A DNA stretch of 51,340 nt from Candidatus Sysuiplasma acidicola (lineage in GTDB: Archaea > Thermoplasmatota > Thermoplasmata > Sysuiplasmatales > Sysuiplasmataceae): the NCBI GenBank assembly GCA_019721035.1, contig JAHEAA010000003.1, forward strand, positions 1 through 51,340. The letters are read 5' to 3'. Position numbers and translations under genes: made by a program. This document shows, one piece after another, positions 33,738 through 41,969 of the stretch (the stretch's first letter is position 1; each line of letters begins with the position of its first letter). The notes below the pieces were generated by a model. The model ran no database searches, was not told the DNA's origin, and saw only the letters and a list, made by a program, of their open reading frames with translations.

Positions 33738-35096
33738 CTAATGCGCTACAATTTCTTCAACTAGTTTCCGGTATTCATCGGCACGCATCCCGGCCTTCTT
33801 CTCATCCACTGATTCTGCAAAGATTCTTATCAGCGGCTCCGTGCCTGAAGCCCTTACAAGCACCCATCCGTCGTCGAGAAATATCTTCAGACCGTCTGTT
33901 TCGTCTATTTTCGCAGAACGGACATTTTTCTTCACTTCTGCCATCACTGTGTCAAGCTGTTTTCCGTGCACTTCCACCTTCAGCTTGACCGTATAAAATC
34001 TGGGCAGTTCGTCTATGAGTTTCGACAGTGTCCCGTGTTCTGCCACAATTTCGAGCATCTTTGCGGAGGTCATGCCCCCGTCCCTGCAGTACTGCATGTC
34101 CGGATTTATTATGCCCCCGTTCTCTTCGCCGCCGATTATCGCACCTGTTTCCATCATCTTTCTCGCAACAACGGGCGAACCGACCCTGGTGTAGACTGTC
34201 CTGCCTCCGAACTCCCTCGCTGCCTCTTCCACAACGCTCGGCGTACTCACCGGAACGACCACGATGCCGCCCTTTTTCTTTCTCACCATCTCTTTCGCTG
34301 TAAGGGCGAGACTCAGCTCGCCCGGTATGTATCTCCCGTTCTCGTCGACAAATACAGCTCTGTCTGCATCCCCGTCATGTGCTATACCCATGTCGGCGCC
34401 TGCTGTTTTAACCATCCTGACAAGATCCTTCAGATTGTCCGGGGTGGGCTCGCTTTCATGTCCGGGAAAGCTTCCCTGCGGCGATGCGTTGATCGTCAGG
34501 ACTCTGACACCCAGCAATTCCATAAGATATGGTGCGGTGTAGCATGAAGCCCCGTTTGAGCAGTCCAGCACCACTGTGAATTTCATGCTGCTTATCGCTT
34601 CTCTCTTCACCTTCGAAACGATCGCATGGATGTAATCCATAGAACACGACTCATGTGCGCTGTACGACCCTACTCCATTCCATGCGGCTCTGCTGAATTT
34701 CTCGGAGTAGTATGTGTCTTCGATGCTGTTCTCCTCCTCCTTGCTCGATTCCGTTCCATCCGCGGCTATGGCCTTGACGCCATTGAATTGAGGAGGATTG
34801 TGTGATGCCGTGATAACCACCCCGCCAGCATATCTGCCTGTCTTGACGTGATACTGGAGGGCGGGCGTCGGAACAACGCCTGTGTCCACTACCGAACTGC
34901 CGGTGGAAAGTATGCCCGAGACCAGTGCGTTTTTGAGCATAATGTTTGAAGTTCGTGTATCAGTGGCGACAGCAATATTTCCCTTCATCGTTGTGCCGAT
35001 GGATTTGCCAATTTTCATGACAAAATCGGGACTCAGGAACTCGTTGACGACTCCTCTTACTCCGTTTGTTCCAAAGAGCTTCATTCTCGCTGTCAT
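33738..35096 (-). CDS. phosphohexomutase, phosphoglucosamine mutase type
   Basis: This 452-residue alpha-D-phosphohexomutase has the phosphoserine loop TASHNPPQFNG (S98), the metal loop DGDADRAVF, the sugar loop GGEENGGIINPD and the phosphate site RASGTEPLIRIF. Start GTNGVRG is typical. It most likely interconverts glucosamine-6-P and glucosamine-1-P (GlmM) or mannose/glucose phosphates for sugar-nucleotide supply; archaeal enzymes are often dual. TTAAATAATAG on the minus strand (35121-35131) predicts transcription just before the ATG ending at 35096. ATG 35084 (MKLFGTN) is the alternative start. Confidence 0.88.
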   Translation of the reverse strand: MTARMKLFGTNGVRGVVNEFLSPDFVMKIGKSIGTTMKGNIAVATDTRTSNIMLKNALVSGILSTGSSVVDTGVVPTPALQYHVKTGRYAGGVVITASHNPPQFNGVKAIAADGTESSKEEENSIEDTYYSEKFSRAAWNGVGSYSAHESCSMDYIHAIVSKVKREAISSMKFTVVLDCSNGASCYTAPYLMELLGVRVLTINASPQGSFPGHESEPTPDNLKDLVRMVKTAGADMGIAHDGDADRAVFVDENGRYIPGELSLALTAKEMVRKKKGGIVVVPVSTPSVVEEAAREFGGRTVYTRVGSPVVARKMMETGAIIGGEENGGIINPDMQYCRDGGMTSAKMLEIVAEHGTLSKLIDELPRFYTVKLKVEVHGKQLDTVMAEVKKNVRSAKIDETDGLKIFLDDGWVLVRASGTEPLIRIFAESVDEKKAGMRADEYRKLVEEIVAH

Positions 35097-35256
35097 GTCG
35101 GGTGCAAATTATGCAACATCTATTATTTAACGGATGCAGCGCCGTTGGGTCGCCTGGATTTTTAAGTCAGATTCAGTGTTGCAGAAGTGCAGATCCTTCA
35201 CCTGGTTAAATCTGGTCGATCTCAGTGTTTTGCGATTACACGATTATGTCTGTTGA
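35097..35256. other. intergenic region before the mutase gene
   Basis: It holds the mutase promoter (TATA-like TTAAATAATAG on the minus strand at 35121-35131) and AT-rich patches such as TTTTTAAG at 35159-35166. No RNA gene is recognised. Confidence 0.35.
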
Positions 35257-35349
35257 TTACGCGTCAAAACTTGACGCGTCCCGGACGTGTTCGGTGTATT
35301 TATCTGCTGCCTGGTGCAGCTCATGTTCAATTTCTGTAACATAAATCAT
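35257..35349 (-). CDS. candidate 30-residue small protein at the end of the acyl-CoA dehydrogenase/phosphodiesterase operon
   Basis: An ATG ending at 35349, 11 bases after the phosphodiesterase stop, is preceded by AGGGG at ribosome-site distance. It reads 30 codons to TAA. The peptide begins MIYVTEIEHELHQAADKYTE and ends RDASSFDA. It is acidic and helix-prone, with no signal peptide or known motif. The last codons are made by the perfect palindrome at 35259-35279, so the ORF could instead be a by-product of an operator. It is too short for statistical support; position and ribosome site are the only evidence. Confidence 0.3.
   Translation of the reverse strand: MIYVTEIEHELHQAADKYTEHVRDASSFDA
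35259..35279. repeat. perfect 9-bp palindrome with 3-bp centre
   Basis: ACGCGTCAA and TTGACGCGT flank AAC. The half site contains the self-complementary GACGCGTC core. It sits about 130 bases upstream of the mutase promoter and about 80 bases past the phosphodiesterase stop. No T-run follows on either strand, so an operator is more likely than a terminator. Confidence 0.5.
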
Positions 35350-35360
35350 AACCCCTGTCG

Positions 35361-36584
35361 TCAAATGACTGCGAGCGGGACCATCATTTCTCCGGGAGTT
35401 GGTCCTCCATGTATGCCCCTGAACGCCATGCGCTCATTGTCATAATGCCTGTACCACACAGTCTTCCCGGCATGAGGAATAAACCATGCACTTCCGGCTC
35501 TGGCTTCAAACTCACGCGCCTTCCTTCCGTTGCCGAAATATCCTTCTCCTGTCATCCAGCCCGTTGTCTTTGCAACTCCAAACTCACTTAGTTTTTCGTT
35601 GAGAATGGAGCATGTCATGTTGCCGTCGATTGCACGAATAATCACGTCACGGGGTGAACCATAAGGTGCTATCTTTTTGCCGCCGCTGTGCAACGCTAGC
35701 ATGCCGTCAAACCACTCCAGTTCATCAAGGTACAGTGTGTCTGCCGGTTCAATCTCAATCTGACCGTGATCTGCAGTCAGAAGTACGACCGTATCGTCAT
35801 CGCTTGCGGCAGCCAGTTCTGACAGGAAACTGTCGACCGTCCTCATCTCCTCCAGATATTCTGACGACGAAGGGCCGTAAACATGGCCCGCTGTATCGAC
35901 TTCTGGATAGTAAACTGTCTTGAATGTCCTTTCTCCATCCCTGTGAACGAGCTCGGAGATTGTATCATCCAGCCTGTCATATCCCCTCCTGACAGCTTTG
36001 TCCTGCACCGCAACGGAGAACGGGCTATCCGCTATGTTTTCAGGCAGATAGGTTGTGCAATCAATGCCCTCACGTTGGAGACGCGCGGAGGCGGGCTCTC
36101 CTTCAAACAGTGTATTCACCTGTAGGTTCAGACGCAGAAATTGTTCCTGCTCTGCGGGGTTTTGAGCCTTAAATGGCAGTGTCTCGATTATCATGCCGGC
36201 TTCGTCCAGAAACAGGTTCCATTCCAGTAGACCGTGCGTCACGGGCTCAAGTCCGGTGAAAATGCTGGCAAGGGATGCCGCGGTCGTTGAGGGAAATACC
36301 GAAGTCATAGGCAGTACCTTGCCCTCCCCGGTCAAATTTCGTAGAAACGGAAGCTCTTTCAATCTGTCACCGATGTTGAGGAGACCCATCCCGTCTGCAA
36401 TGACCAGTATGACATTGTTCTTTCCTTTCTGACCATTCAGTTCTTCCGGAAGCTTTCCGTCTTTTCGCGTAAGTATCGCACTGACATAGGCTGCCAGATT
36501 TGACAGGCACATGCTCCTGTAATCTGGTTTCAACCATCCGTTACTGTCCACCGCGGACAGCATTCTATCATAATTTCCGCGCAT
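35361..36584 (-). CDS. alkaline-phosphatase-superfamily phosphodiesterase/nucleotide pyrophosphatase
   Basis: The protein has 407 residues from ATG 36584. The metal and nucleophile sites of the type I phosphodiesterase group are visible: VIADGMG (D64), SVFPSTTAASLASIFTG with a nucleophilic Thr at 100/101, EVDTAGHVYGP, LLTADHGQ, and GIHGGPTPGEMMVP at the end. Such enzymes split nucleotide or phospholipid-type diesters; there is no signal peptide, so it is probably cytoplasmic. A longer upstream frame belongs to the preceding gene's other frame. Its start lies two bases after the acyl-CoA dehydrogenase stop, and CAGGTGA forms the ribosome site across that stop. Confidence 0.82.
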   Translation of the reverse strand: MRGNYDRMLSAVDSNGWLKPDYRSMCLSNLAAYVSAILTRKDGKLPEELNGQKGKNNVILVIADGMGLLNIGDRLKELPFLRNLTGEGKVLPMTSVFPSTTAASLASIFTGLEPVTHGLLEWNLFLDEAGMIIETLPFKAQNPAEQEQFLRLNLQVNTLFEGEPASARLQREGIDCTTYLPENIADSPFSVAVQDKAVRRGYDRLDDTISELVHRDGERTFKTVYYPEVDTAGHVYGPSSSEYLEEMRTVDSFLSELAAASDDDTVVLLTADHGQIEIEPADTLYLDELEWFDGMLALHSGGKKIAPYGSPRDVIIRAIDGNMTCSILNEKLSEFGVAKTTGWMTGEGYFGNGRKAREFEARAGSAWFIPHAGKTVWYRHYDNERMAFRGIHGGPTPGEMMVPLAVI

Positions 36585-36586
36585 GC

Positions 36587-37786
36587 TCACCTGTACGGCA
36601 GAAATTCCGGTCCAAGCAAATCCCTCACTATGACGAGACGCATGATATTCAGCGCTCCCTCCGCCCCTACCATGTATGAGAGGATGCCCCTCATCGCCAT
36701 TTCCAGATAGGTGTCCTTTGTGTAGCTCAGCGCGCCATGCCACATCATAACTTTCTTTATTGTTTCGAGTGCAAGAGGCGGAGCGGTGAGTTTTGAAGCC
36801 GAGACTGCTATATTTATCTCGTTTATAGGCACATTTTTACCGCTGTCGTATGCATCCAGCAGTGTGGCGGCCTTCAGTACCTGGTTTCTGACCATCTCAA
36901 TCTGCACTGCGAGATCTGCATATTCGAAAGACACGCCTTCATATTTGGCAAGCGGGGAACCGAAAGCGCTTCTCTTTTTGATGTACTCGGCACCTGTCTC
37001 AAGAGCCCACTGTGCTGCGCCTACGCATGCCGCCGATACGAGCGTCCTCGCATAGTTGAAGCCGGCCATAGCGTGGAAAAATCCCCTGTTGTATTCGCCG
37101 ATTATATGCTCCTCCGGCACATCGACTTCCCTGTATGATATGATCCCGGTGGATATTCCCATCCTGCCCATGTTGTCCAGAATCGTTGTCTCTATGCCCT
37201 TTGAGTTTATCGGCACATAGGCAAATGTTAGACCCTTGTGCTTCAGAGACGGATCTGTCTTCATCAGCGTAAGATGGCCACCGCCCATGCGCTTCGCTTC
37301 CGACACGCCGCTGATGTAAATCTTCTCGCCGTTCAGGATGAGACGTTTTCCCTCCCGCCTAGCATTCGTCTTCATAGCCGCGAGATCAGAACCGCCACCA
37401 GGTTCCGTTGTGGCTATGCCCAGGAATTCCCTGCCGCCGGCCACCTTCGGAAGAAGAGACTGTTTCAGTTCCTCCTTTCCAAGCTTCGATGTGAGATGAC
37501 TCCATCCCGTCACAAGGAGGTAGTAAACTGCAGTGGCCATGCTCGGATCCGCTGCTCCGATCTCCATCGCTCCGAGTGTGGCCATGGTGATTGAACCGCC
37601 TGGACCGCCGTACTTTTCTGGTATGGTTGTGCCGAGCAAACCGATTTCGCCCATCTTTCGGAGGAGGTTTTCGGGTATGCGATGGCTGCTGTCAATCTCC
37701 CTTGCAACCGGTGCCAGATTGTCCCTGAGAAAATCGTGAACTGTTTTCTGAAACAACTGCTCTTCATCTGAAAGCGAAAAATCCAT
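36587..37786 (-). CDS. acyl-CoA dehydrogenase
   Basis: This 399-residue flavoprotein oxidises an acyl-CoA and passes electrons to ETF, which is encoded nearby. N-terminal DFSLSDEEQLFQKTVHDFLRD, FAD/substrate segment IATTEPGGGSDLAAMKT, LNGEKIYISG and the C-terminal GAEGALNIMRLVIVRDLLG are family hallmarks. The Glu in AEG lines up with the catalytic base of the usual YEGT motif, with Tyr and Thr both changed to Ala. Substrate length cannot be told. TATA-like GATTATAATGC (plus spelling, 37817-37827) gives a 10-base leader. It is translated with the downstream phosphodiesterase. Confidence 0.93.
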   Translation of the reverse strand: MDFSLSDEEQLFQKTVHDFLRDNLAPVAREIDSSHRIPENLLRKMGEIGLLGTTIPEKYGGPGGSITMATLGAMEIGAADPSMATAVYYLLVTGWSHLTSKLGKEELKQSLLPKVAGGREFLGIATTEPGGGSDLAAMKTNARREGKRLILNGEKIYISGVSEAKRMGGGHLTLMKTDPSLKHKGLTFAYVPINSKGIETTILDNMGRMGISTGIISYREVDVPEEHIIGEYNRGFFHAMAGFNYARTLVSAACVGAAQWALETGAEYIKKRSAFGSPLAKYEGVSFEYADLAVQIEMVRNQVLKAATLLDAYDSGKNVPINEINIAVSASKLTAPPLALETIKKVMMWHGALSYTKDTYLEMAMRGILSYMVGAEGALNIMRLVIVRDLLGPEFLPYR

Positions 37787-37871
37787 TTAATCTACCGGAC
37801 CAGCAAACATGCTGCCGATTATAATGCTTTTCCGATCGAGAGGCATGTGCAAGTGGTGTTATGGCTCGCGT

Positions 37872-38420
37872 CTACTTGCCCGAAATCGCCTGTCCTAACT
37901 CTATCCATGTCATGTGCGGAGGCTCAATATCCTGCTGCCATAGAACACCTATGATTTCGCCAATGTGATGCGCTTCCTCAAACGTGGTCTGCATCAAACC
38001 ATCCGACACTGTATATTTTCCCGCCATCCAGAATGCATGAACGGGCCGTGCCATATCATGCGGTTTCAGTCCGCCGATGTACGCATCTACTATAGTCCAG
38101 ACGCGACTATTGTAAGTGTTGAATCCACGCCAGTCCACTGGTTTCCTTACTGTGTCTCTGAAGAGTTGTTCGAGCTCCTGATCACTATTCCGGCCCTGCA
38201 GGATATACCCAATCCACACTTCATGAGCGTTGAGAATGTGGACGAGAGTTGCGAACAGCGACTGATGTCCCGTTCCTCTGTGCCTGCTCACATCATTCCA
38301 CGGTAGACGGCGGATGCGTCTGGTATACCGTTCAAAAAGACGTCTGTTGTATGCAAAGAGGCTGCGTGCCTGCAACGGAGTCAGATGCACTGAAACTGAA
38401 TCCCTGGAATGACCAGTCAT
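37872..38420 (-). CDS. DinB-family protein
   Basis: This 182-residue four-helix bundle has metal-ligand histidines at the usual places: HQSLFATLVHILNAHEVWIGYIL and EEAHHIGEIIGVLWQQ. DinB/YfiT-like proteins are thiol- or metal-dependent transferases or hydrolases of mostly unknown substrate. CCTTAATTAG (38444-38453 plus spelling) lies 26-28 bases before the ATG, so the message is leaderless. It sits between acyl-CoA dehydrogenase and the etf genes on the same strand but has its own promoter. Confidence 0.72.
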   Translation of the reverse strand: MTGHSRDSVSVHLTPLQARSLFAYNRRLFERYTRRIRRLPWNDVSRHRGTGHQSLFATLVHILNAHEVWIGYILQGRNSDQELEQLFRDTVRKPVDWRGFNTYNSRVWTIVDAYIGGLKPHDMARPVHAFWMAGKYTVSDGLMQTTFEEAHHIGEIIGVLWQQDIEPPHMTWIELGQAISGK

Positions 38421-38506
38421 GCTCCCACAAGTGCTTTGCTGCCTTAATTAGACTCGCGATATGATTCACTTTAACCATATTCCGGCCGTCGCGGGCACAT
38501 CACACT

Positions 38507-39487
38507 TCATTTTGTCTGCGCCTGGTTATGCAGTTCCTTCACCATCGCCGGAACAACCTTGAATATGTCATCCACCACGCCTACGTTTGCAACCTTGAAT
38601 ATCGGAGCGTCCCTGTCCTTGTTTATCGCCACAATAAAATCGCTGCCGGACATGCCGGACAGATGCTGTATGGCGCCGCTGATGCCAAGTGCAATATACA
38701 GTTTGGGTTTGACAGTTTTTCCAGAAACGCCGACCTGCCTTCCTTTCGGCAGCCAGCCGTTGTCTATCACGGGGCGTGAGCCTGCCAGAACCGCGCCGCT
38801 CAGGCTGTTCACAAGGTCTTCGAATACTGGCAGATTCTCCTTCTTCTCAATACCTCTTCCGACCGAAACGACGATCCTGGCCTTCTCTATGTCTACGTCT
38901 TCTCTGGGAGGTTTTTCATAACCCCTGACCGCTGTTCTGTTCTTCATGCTGCTGAAATCTATGCCGACGGCTGACACCGTGGCTGTTCCCTCTGCACATG
39001 GCTTGTTCGCTCCCGGCCTCACGGTAATGATGCATGGACCTTCAACAGAGAATTCACCGTCCAGCTTCCCTCCATAAAGCTGTCTTGTTGCTGTCACCCT
39101 GCTGCCGTCCCTGACGGCACGCACGCAGTCCGTGACCACGGGTAGGCCAAGCGCAATGGCGACGCCCGGGAAGAAATCCATGCCAAGGGATGTGTGGCCC
39201 CCAATGATGACGGATGGTTTTCTCTCGCCGGCGACCGTCTTGAGCACGTGCCTGTAGGCGTCGTACGTGTAGTCTTTCAGATGCGCGTCATCTGCAATCA
39301 ATACGGTGTCGGCGGACGTCAGCGAAAGCTTCTCCCCGACGCTCTTTATGTCGCTGCCCAGAGCAAGCACAGCGACTTTCCCTGATTCGCCTGCAAGCTC
39401 TCTTGCAAGCGCAATATTTTCAAGCGAAACATCCTTCAGCACTCCTTCCCTCTGTTCCGCCACAACGAGTATTTCGGCCACTGTCAT
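38507..39487 (-). CDS. etfA: electron transfer flavoprotein alpha subunit
   Basis: The protein has about 326 residues. The N-terminal half (AEILVVAEQREGVLKDVSLE) is the ETF fold shared with beta, and the C-terminal FAD domain has RIVVSVGRGIEKKENLP, AGSRPVIDNGWLPKGRQVGV and SGAIQHLSGMSGSDFIVAIN then KVANVGVVDDIF. It takes electrons from acyl-CoA dehydrogenase and hands them to the respiratory chain via ETF:quinone oxidoreductase or a FixCX complex, not seen here. The ATG overlaps the etfB stop by one base (TGATG) with GAGGTG ahead; GTG 39490 and 39481 are alternatives. Confidence 0.95.
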   Translation of the reverse strand: MTVAEILVVAEQREGVLKDVSLENIALARELAGESGKVAVLALGSDIKSVGEKLSLTSADTVLIADDAHLKDYTYDAYRHVLKTVAGERKPSVIIGGHTSLGMDFFPGVAIALGLPVVTDCVRAVRDGSRVTATRQLYGGKLDGEFSVEGPCIITVRPGANKPCAEGTATVSAVGIDFSSMKNRTAVRGYEKPPREDVDIEKARIVVSVGRGIEKKENLPVFEDLVNSLSGAVLAGSRPVIDNGWLPKGRQVGVSGKTVKPKLYIALGISGAIQHLSGMSGSDFIVAINKDRDAPIFKVANVGVVDDIFKVVPAMVKELHNQAQTK

Positions 39488-40290
39488 CACCTCTGTATGA
39501 GTCCCTTTTCACCGAGGAGTCTTACCAGTTGAGCAGCTTCTTCCTCCGGTTTTCCCTGAATAAACACAGTGCTGGATGCTTTTTCAGAAGGAAACGCAAC
39601 GGAAACTTTTCTGACCCTGTTCCATTCCTCTATCTGCTCTCTGCTGATTTGCAATTCCTGCAGGCCGGGAGTGCTTATCTCCTTCTTAGTTGCGGCAATG
39701 ATTTTGTTCAGTGAAGCATACCTCGGCGTGTTTATGCCAGTCTGAGCAGTGACGAGGCAGGGCAATGACAGTTCGACGATCTCCTGTATACCCTGCTCAA
39801 GATCTCTGTATACTGTGACGCGGCCGCCCTCTTCCATTCTGAGTCCCGTGATGAGTGTTGCATGAGGCATGTCCAGCAGCTCCGCAACCATCGGACCGAA
39901 TCTGCTGCTTGCCGTGTCAAACGACTGTGAACCGCCGATGATCATGTCCGGCTTTTCCGCAGAAATGACCTTTGATGCAATTCCGGCCTTCACCTCATCA
40001 TCCCAGTCGCCGTATGATGTGTCGAGCATCATAATGCCCCTGTCTGCTCCCTTTGCATAGCATTGTCGGATCACCTGTGTGATGCCTTTTCTGCCTGCTT
40101 CGTCTCCTATGGACAGAACGATGACCTCTCCTCCGCTCTTTTCCCTCAGCTGCAGAGCCGCTTCGAGTGCATAATCGTCCTGTTCGTTAATGACGTAGTT
40201 GAGTTCGTTGCGATCTATGTCACCGTCTTTCAGCGTGAGCCGCACATTCCGGACTTCCGGAACTGCCTTCACAAGGACGACAATCTTCAA
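39487..40290 (-). CDS. etfB: electron transfer flavoprotein beta subunit
   Basis: This 267-residue partner of EtfA has KIVVLVKAVPEVRNVRL, NEQDDYALEAALQLREKSGG, ADRGIMMLDTSYGDWDD and IIGGSQSFDTASSRFGPMVAE, the beta-type AMP-binding layout. With EtfA it forms the heterodimer that accepts electrons from dehydrogenases. The start is TTG 40290, supported by GGTGAT five bases ahead; no better ATG is in frame. A TATA-like CTATTTAAG lies near 40328-40336 (minus strand). It is divergent from the NifX-like gene. Confidence 0.95.
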   Translation of the reverse strand: MKIVVLVKAVPEVRNVRLTLKDGDIDRNELNYVINEQDDYALEAALQLREKSGGEVIVLSIGDEAGRKGITQVIRQCYAKGADRGIMMLDTSYGDWDDEVKAGIASKVISAEKPDMIIGGSQSFDTASSRFGPMVAELLDMPHATLITGLRMEEGGRVTVYRDLEQGIQEIVELSLPCLVTAQTGINTPRYASLNKIIAATKKEISTPGLQELQISREQIEEWNRVRKVSVAFPSEKASSTVFIQGKPEEEAAQLVRLLGEKGLIQR

Positions 40291-40481
40291 ACAGCATCAC
40301 CGTTCGCGCTGTAAGAATGGCGCGCTTAAATAGGGTTGCCTGTCTGTCTCTGTTATTAAATGACATTCATGCCGCAAGGTTGCACAGGGCCATAATGCAG
40401 GTGAGAGAATCCGCACGACAAATTTAAGTAAACTCCGGCATTATTATACGATTGCATCACTGCAGGGCAGGAACATATCTG

Positions 40482-40973
40482 ATGAAGCTGTTACTTCCTT
40501 CGGACAACGATAACGGCACTATTAGCTCCGTGCCAAAGGTCTTTGAGACTTCCAGATTTTACACCATTGCTGAGATTATAGACGACACAGTTTCATTTAC
40601 GCAGATCAGGAAGGGTTTTGCAACTCCTCCGACCCCTCAGAAGTGGGTGGATATCATAAGAAAGCTCAACGTCGATGCTGTTGTTGCAGACAGCATTTAT
40701 CCTGAGACAGCATCAGCTCTGAGATCTGCAAATGTGAGATTAATCGTCGGTGCAAGAGGGTTGATCGGCATGCTAATCGACTGGGTTGCGAATCTTGGAC
40801 TGGACGATTTCGAGTCGAAATTGAACCTGTTGAACAAGCCGCCTGTCCCACCATCAACGCCCAAGCCGGCCGCAGCACCCACGCAGGTCAAGACTACTGC
40901 CGAGCCGCAGCCATCCTCTGCTATCAAGGCTCCGGCTGCAGCACAAGGCACTACGAACGGGACAGCGAAGTAA
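40482..40973 (+). CDS. NifX/NifB-C-like (FeMo-cofactor-binding fold) protein with Pro/Ala-rich tail
   Basis: This 163-residue protein starts MKLLLPSDNDNGTISSVPKV and ends its folded part near residue 110 with LRSANVRLIVGARGLIGMLIDWV. This is the Nitro_FeMo-Co/NifX fold (small RNase-H-like). A flexible Pro/Ala/Thr tail of about 50 residues follows. Nitrogenase genes are absent here; such proteins in other organisms bind Mo or Fe-S fragments or have unknown roles. The start is ATG 40482; the 10 residues upstream are not family-like. ATTATTATA at 40440-40448 gives a leader of about 10 bases. Confidence 0.6.
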   Translation: MKLLLPSDNDNGTISSVPKVFETSRFYTIAEIIDDTVSFTQIRKGFATPPTPQKWVDIIRKLNVDAVVADSIYPETASALRSANVRLIVGARGLIGMLIDWVANLGLDDFESKLNLLNKPPVPPSTPKPAAAPTQVKTTAEPQPSSAIKAPAAAQGTTNGTAK

Positions 40974-41011
40974 AGGAAACGCAACTGAACGGATGCAGGC
41001 CACGTTTTCAA

Positions 41012-41887
41012 TCAGGAAAGCATTGTCGCTATTCCATCGTTTACATTGATGAACCGGTGCCGTCCTATGTGCCGGAGAAGCTCAGCCGTGTCGGCCCTGG
41101 TCAGATGCTGGTAACTCGAAAGCGGATTCCTCACATGAACCTTCTTCGCACCGTTTATCATGCCGGCAATCTCTTCGTATGATGTCGCCTTGCCCGTGCC
41201 CACGTTAAGCACCCCGCCGGCGTCAGATTTCATCAGTTTCAACGTCACTGCTGCCACGTCGTTCACGTGTATGAGATCCCGTGCCTGGCTGCCGTCTCCG
41301 TAGATAACGAGATCCTTGCCGGTTTTCGATGCAGACACAAACTGTGAAATTATGCTGGCATAATTGCCTTTATCATTCTCGCCCGGGCCGTAGACATTGA
41401 AGAAACGCAGTCCCAACGTGTTCAAACCTCCCACCTTTGTGTACGATTCCGCGATCATCTCGTTCATCATTTTCGTCTTTGCATAATGGTTCTTCTGCGC
41501 ATCGAACGGTATTGCGCTCTTCTCCGAAAATGAATCAATGTAAATGGCTGCGCTTGATGCATACAGAAACTTGCTGCACCTGTTTGTCCTTGCTGCCTCA
41601 ATAGCAGAAAAGAATCCGCCGACATTGACGTCAAAACTGTAATTGGTCTTCGACTCGAATTCAAGATTTGAAGTCACGGCCGCCAGGTGCAGGAAATAAT
41701 CGGCTCCCCTGGAGGCAGTTCGCACCAGCTCGCGCTCTCTGATATCGCCGACAGTCACAGTGGCACCCGGAACAGGTTTGTCGCAATGCGCAAGACCCGA
41801 GACCTCGTAACCCTGTCTGATTGCTTCGGCGGCGAGATGAGAACCAATGAACCCGCATATCCCCGTGATGAAAATCTTCTCTTCCAT
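41012..41887 (-). CDS. extended SDR NAD-dependent epimerase/dehydratase
   Basis: The protein has 291 residues. The GxxGxxG nucleotide site is FITGICGFIGSHLAAEA, acidic DIRERELV and LHLAAVTSN follow, the catalytic YxxxK is HYAKTKMMNE, and LRFFNVYGPGEND then YGDGSQARDLIHVNDVA are typical of UDP-sugar epimerases. It probably acts on a nucleotide sugar for glycan or cell-surface assembly; the exact substrate is not visible. The TATA-like box at 41911-41920 gives a leaderless start at 41887, which excludes ATGs further upstream. Confidence 0.88.
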   Translation of the reverse strand: MEEKIFITGICGFIGSHLAAEAIRQGYEVSGLAHCDKPVPGATVTVGDIRERELVRTASRGADYFLHLAAVTSNLEFESKTNYSFDVNVGGFFSAIEAARTNRCSKFLYASSAAIYIDSFSEKSAIPFDAQKNHYAKTKMMNEMIAESYTKVGGLNTLGLRFFNVYGPGENDKGNYASIISQFVSASKTGKDLVIYGDGSQARDLIHVNDVAAVTLKLMKSDAGGVLNVGTGKATSYEEIAGMINGAKKVHVRNPLSSYQHLTRADTAELLRHIGRHRFINVNDGIATMLS

Positions 41888-41969
41888 ACTATCAGGCATC
41901 GAGCGCATGTCATTAAAATTATTGCACGGCACCGTCAGCTAATATCCTGCCTGTTCCGGCGGCCGTATC

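Noticed and set aside
35361-36743. Longer 460-residue version of the phosphodiesterase
   Set aside because: The extra 53 residues lie inside the acyl-CoA dehydrogenase gene in another frame and do not match the family; ATG 36584 has a proper ribosome site.
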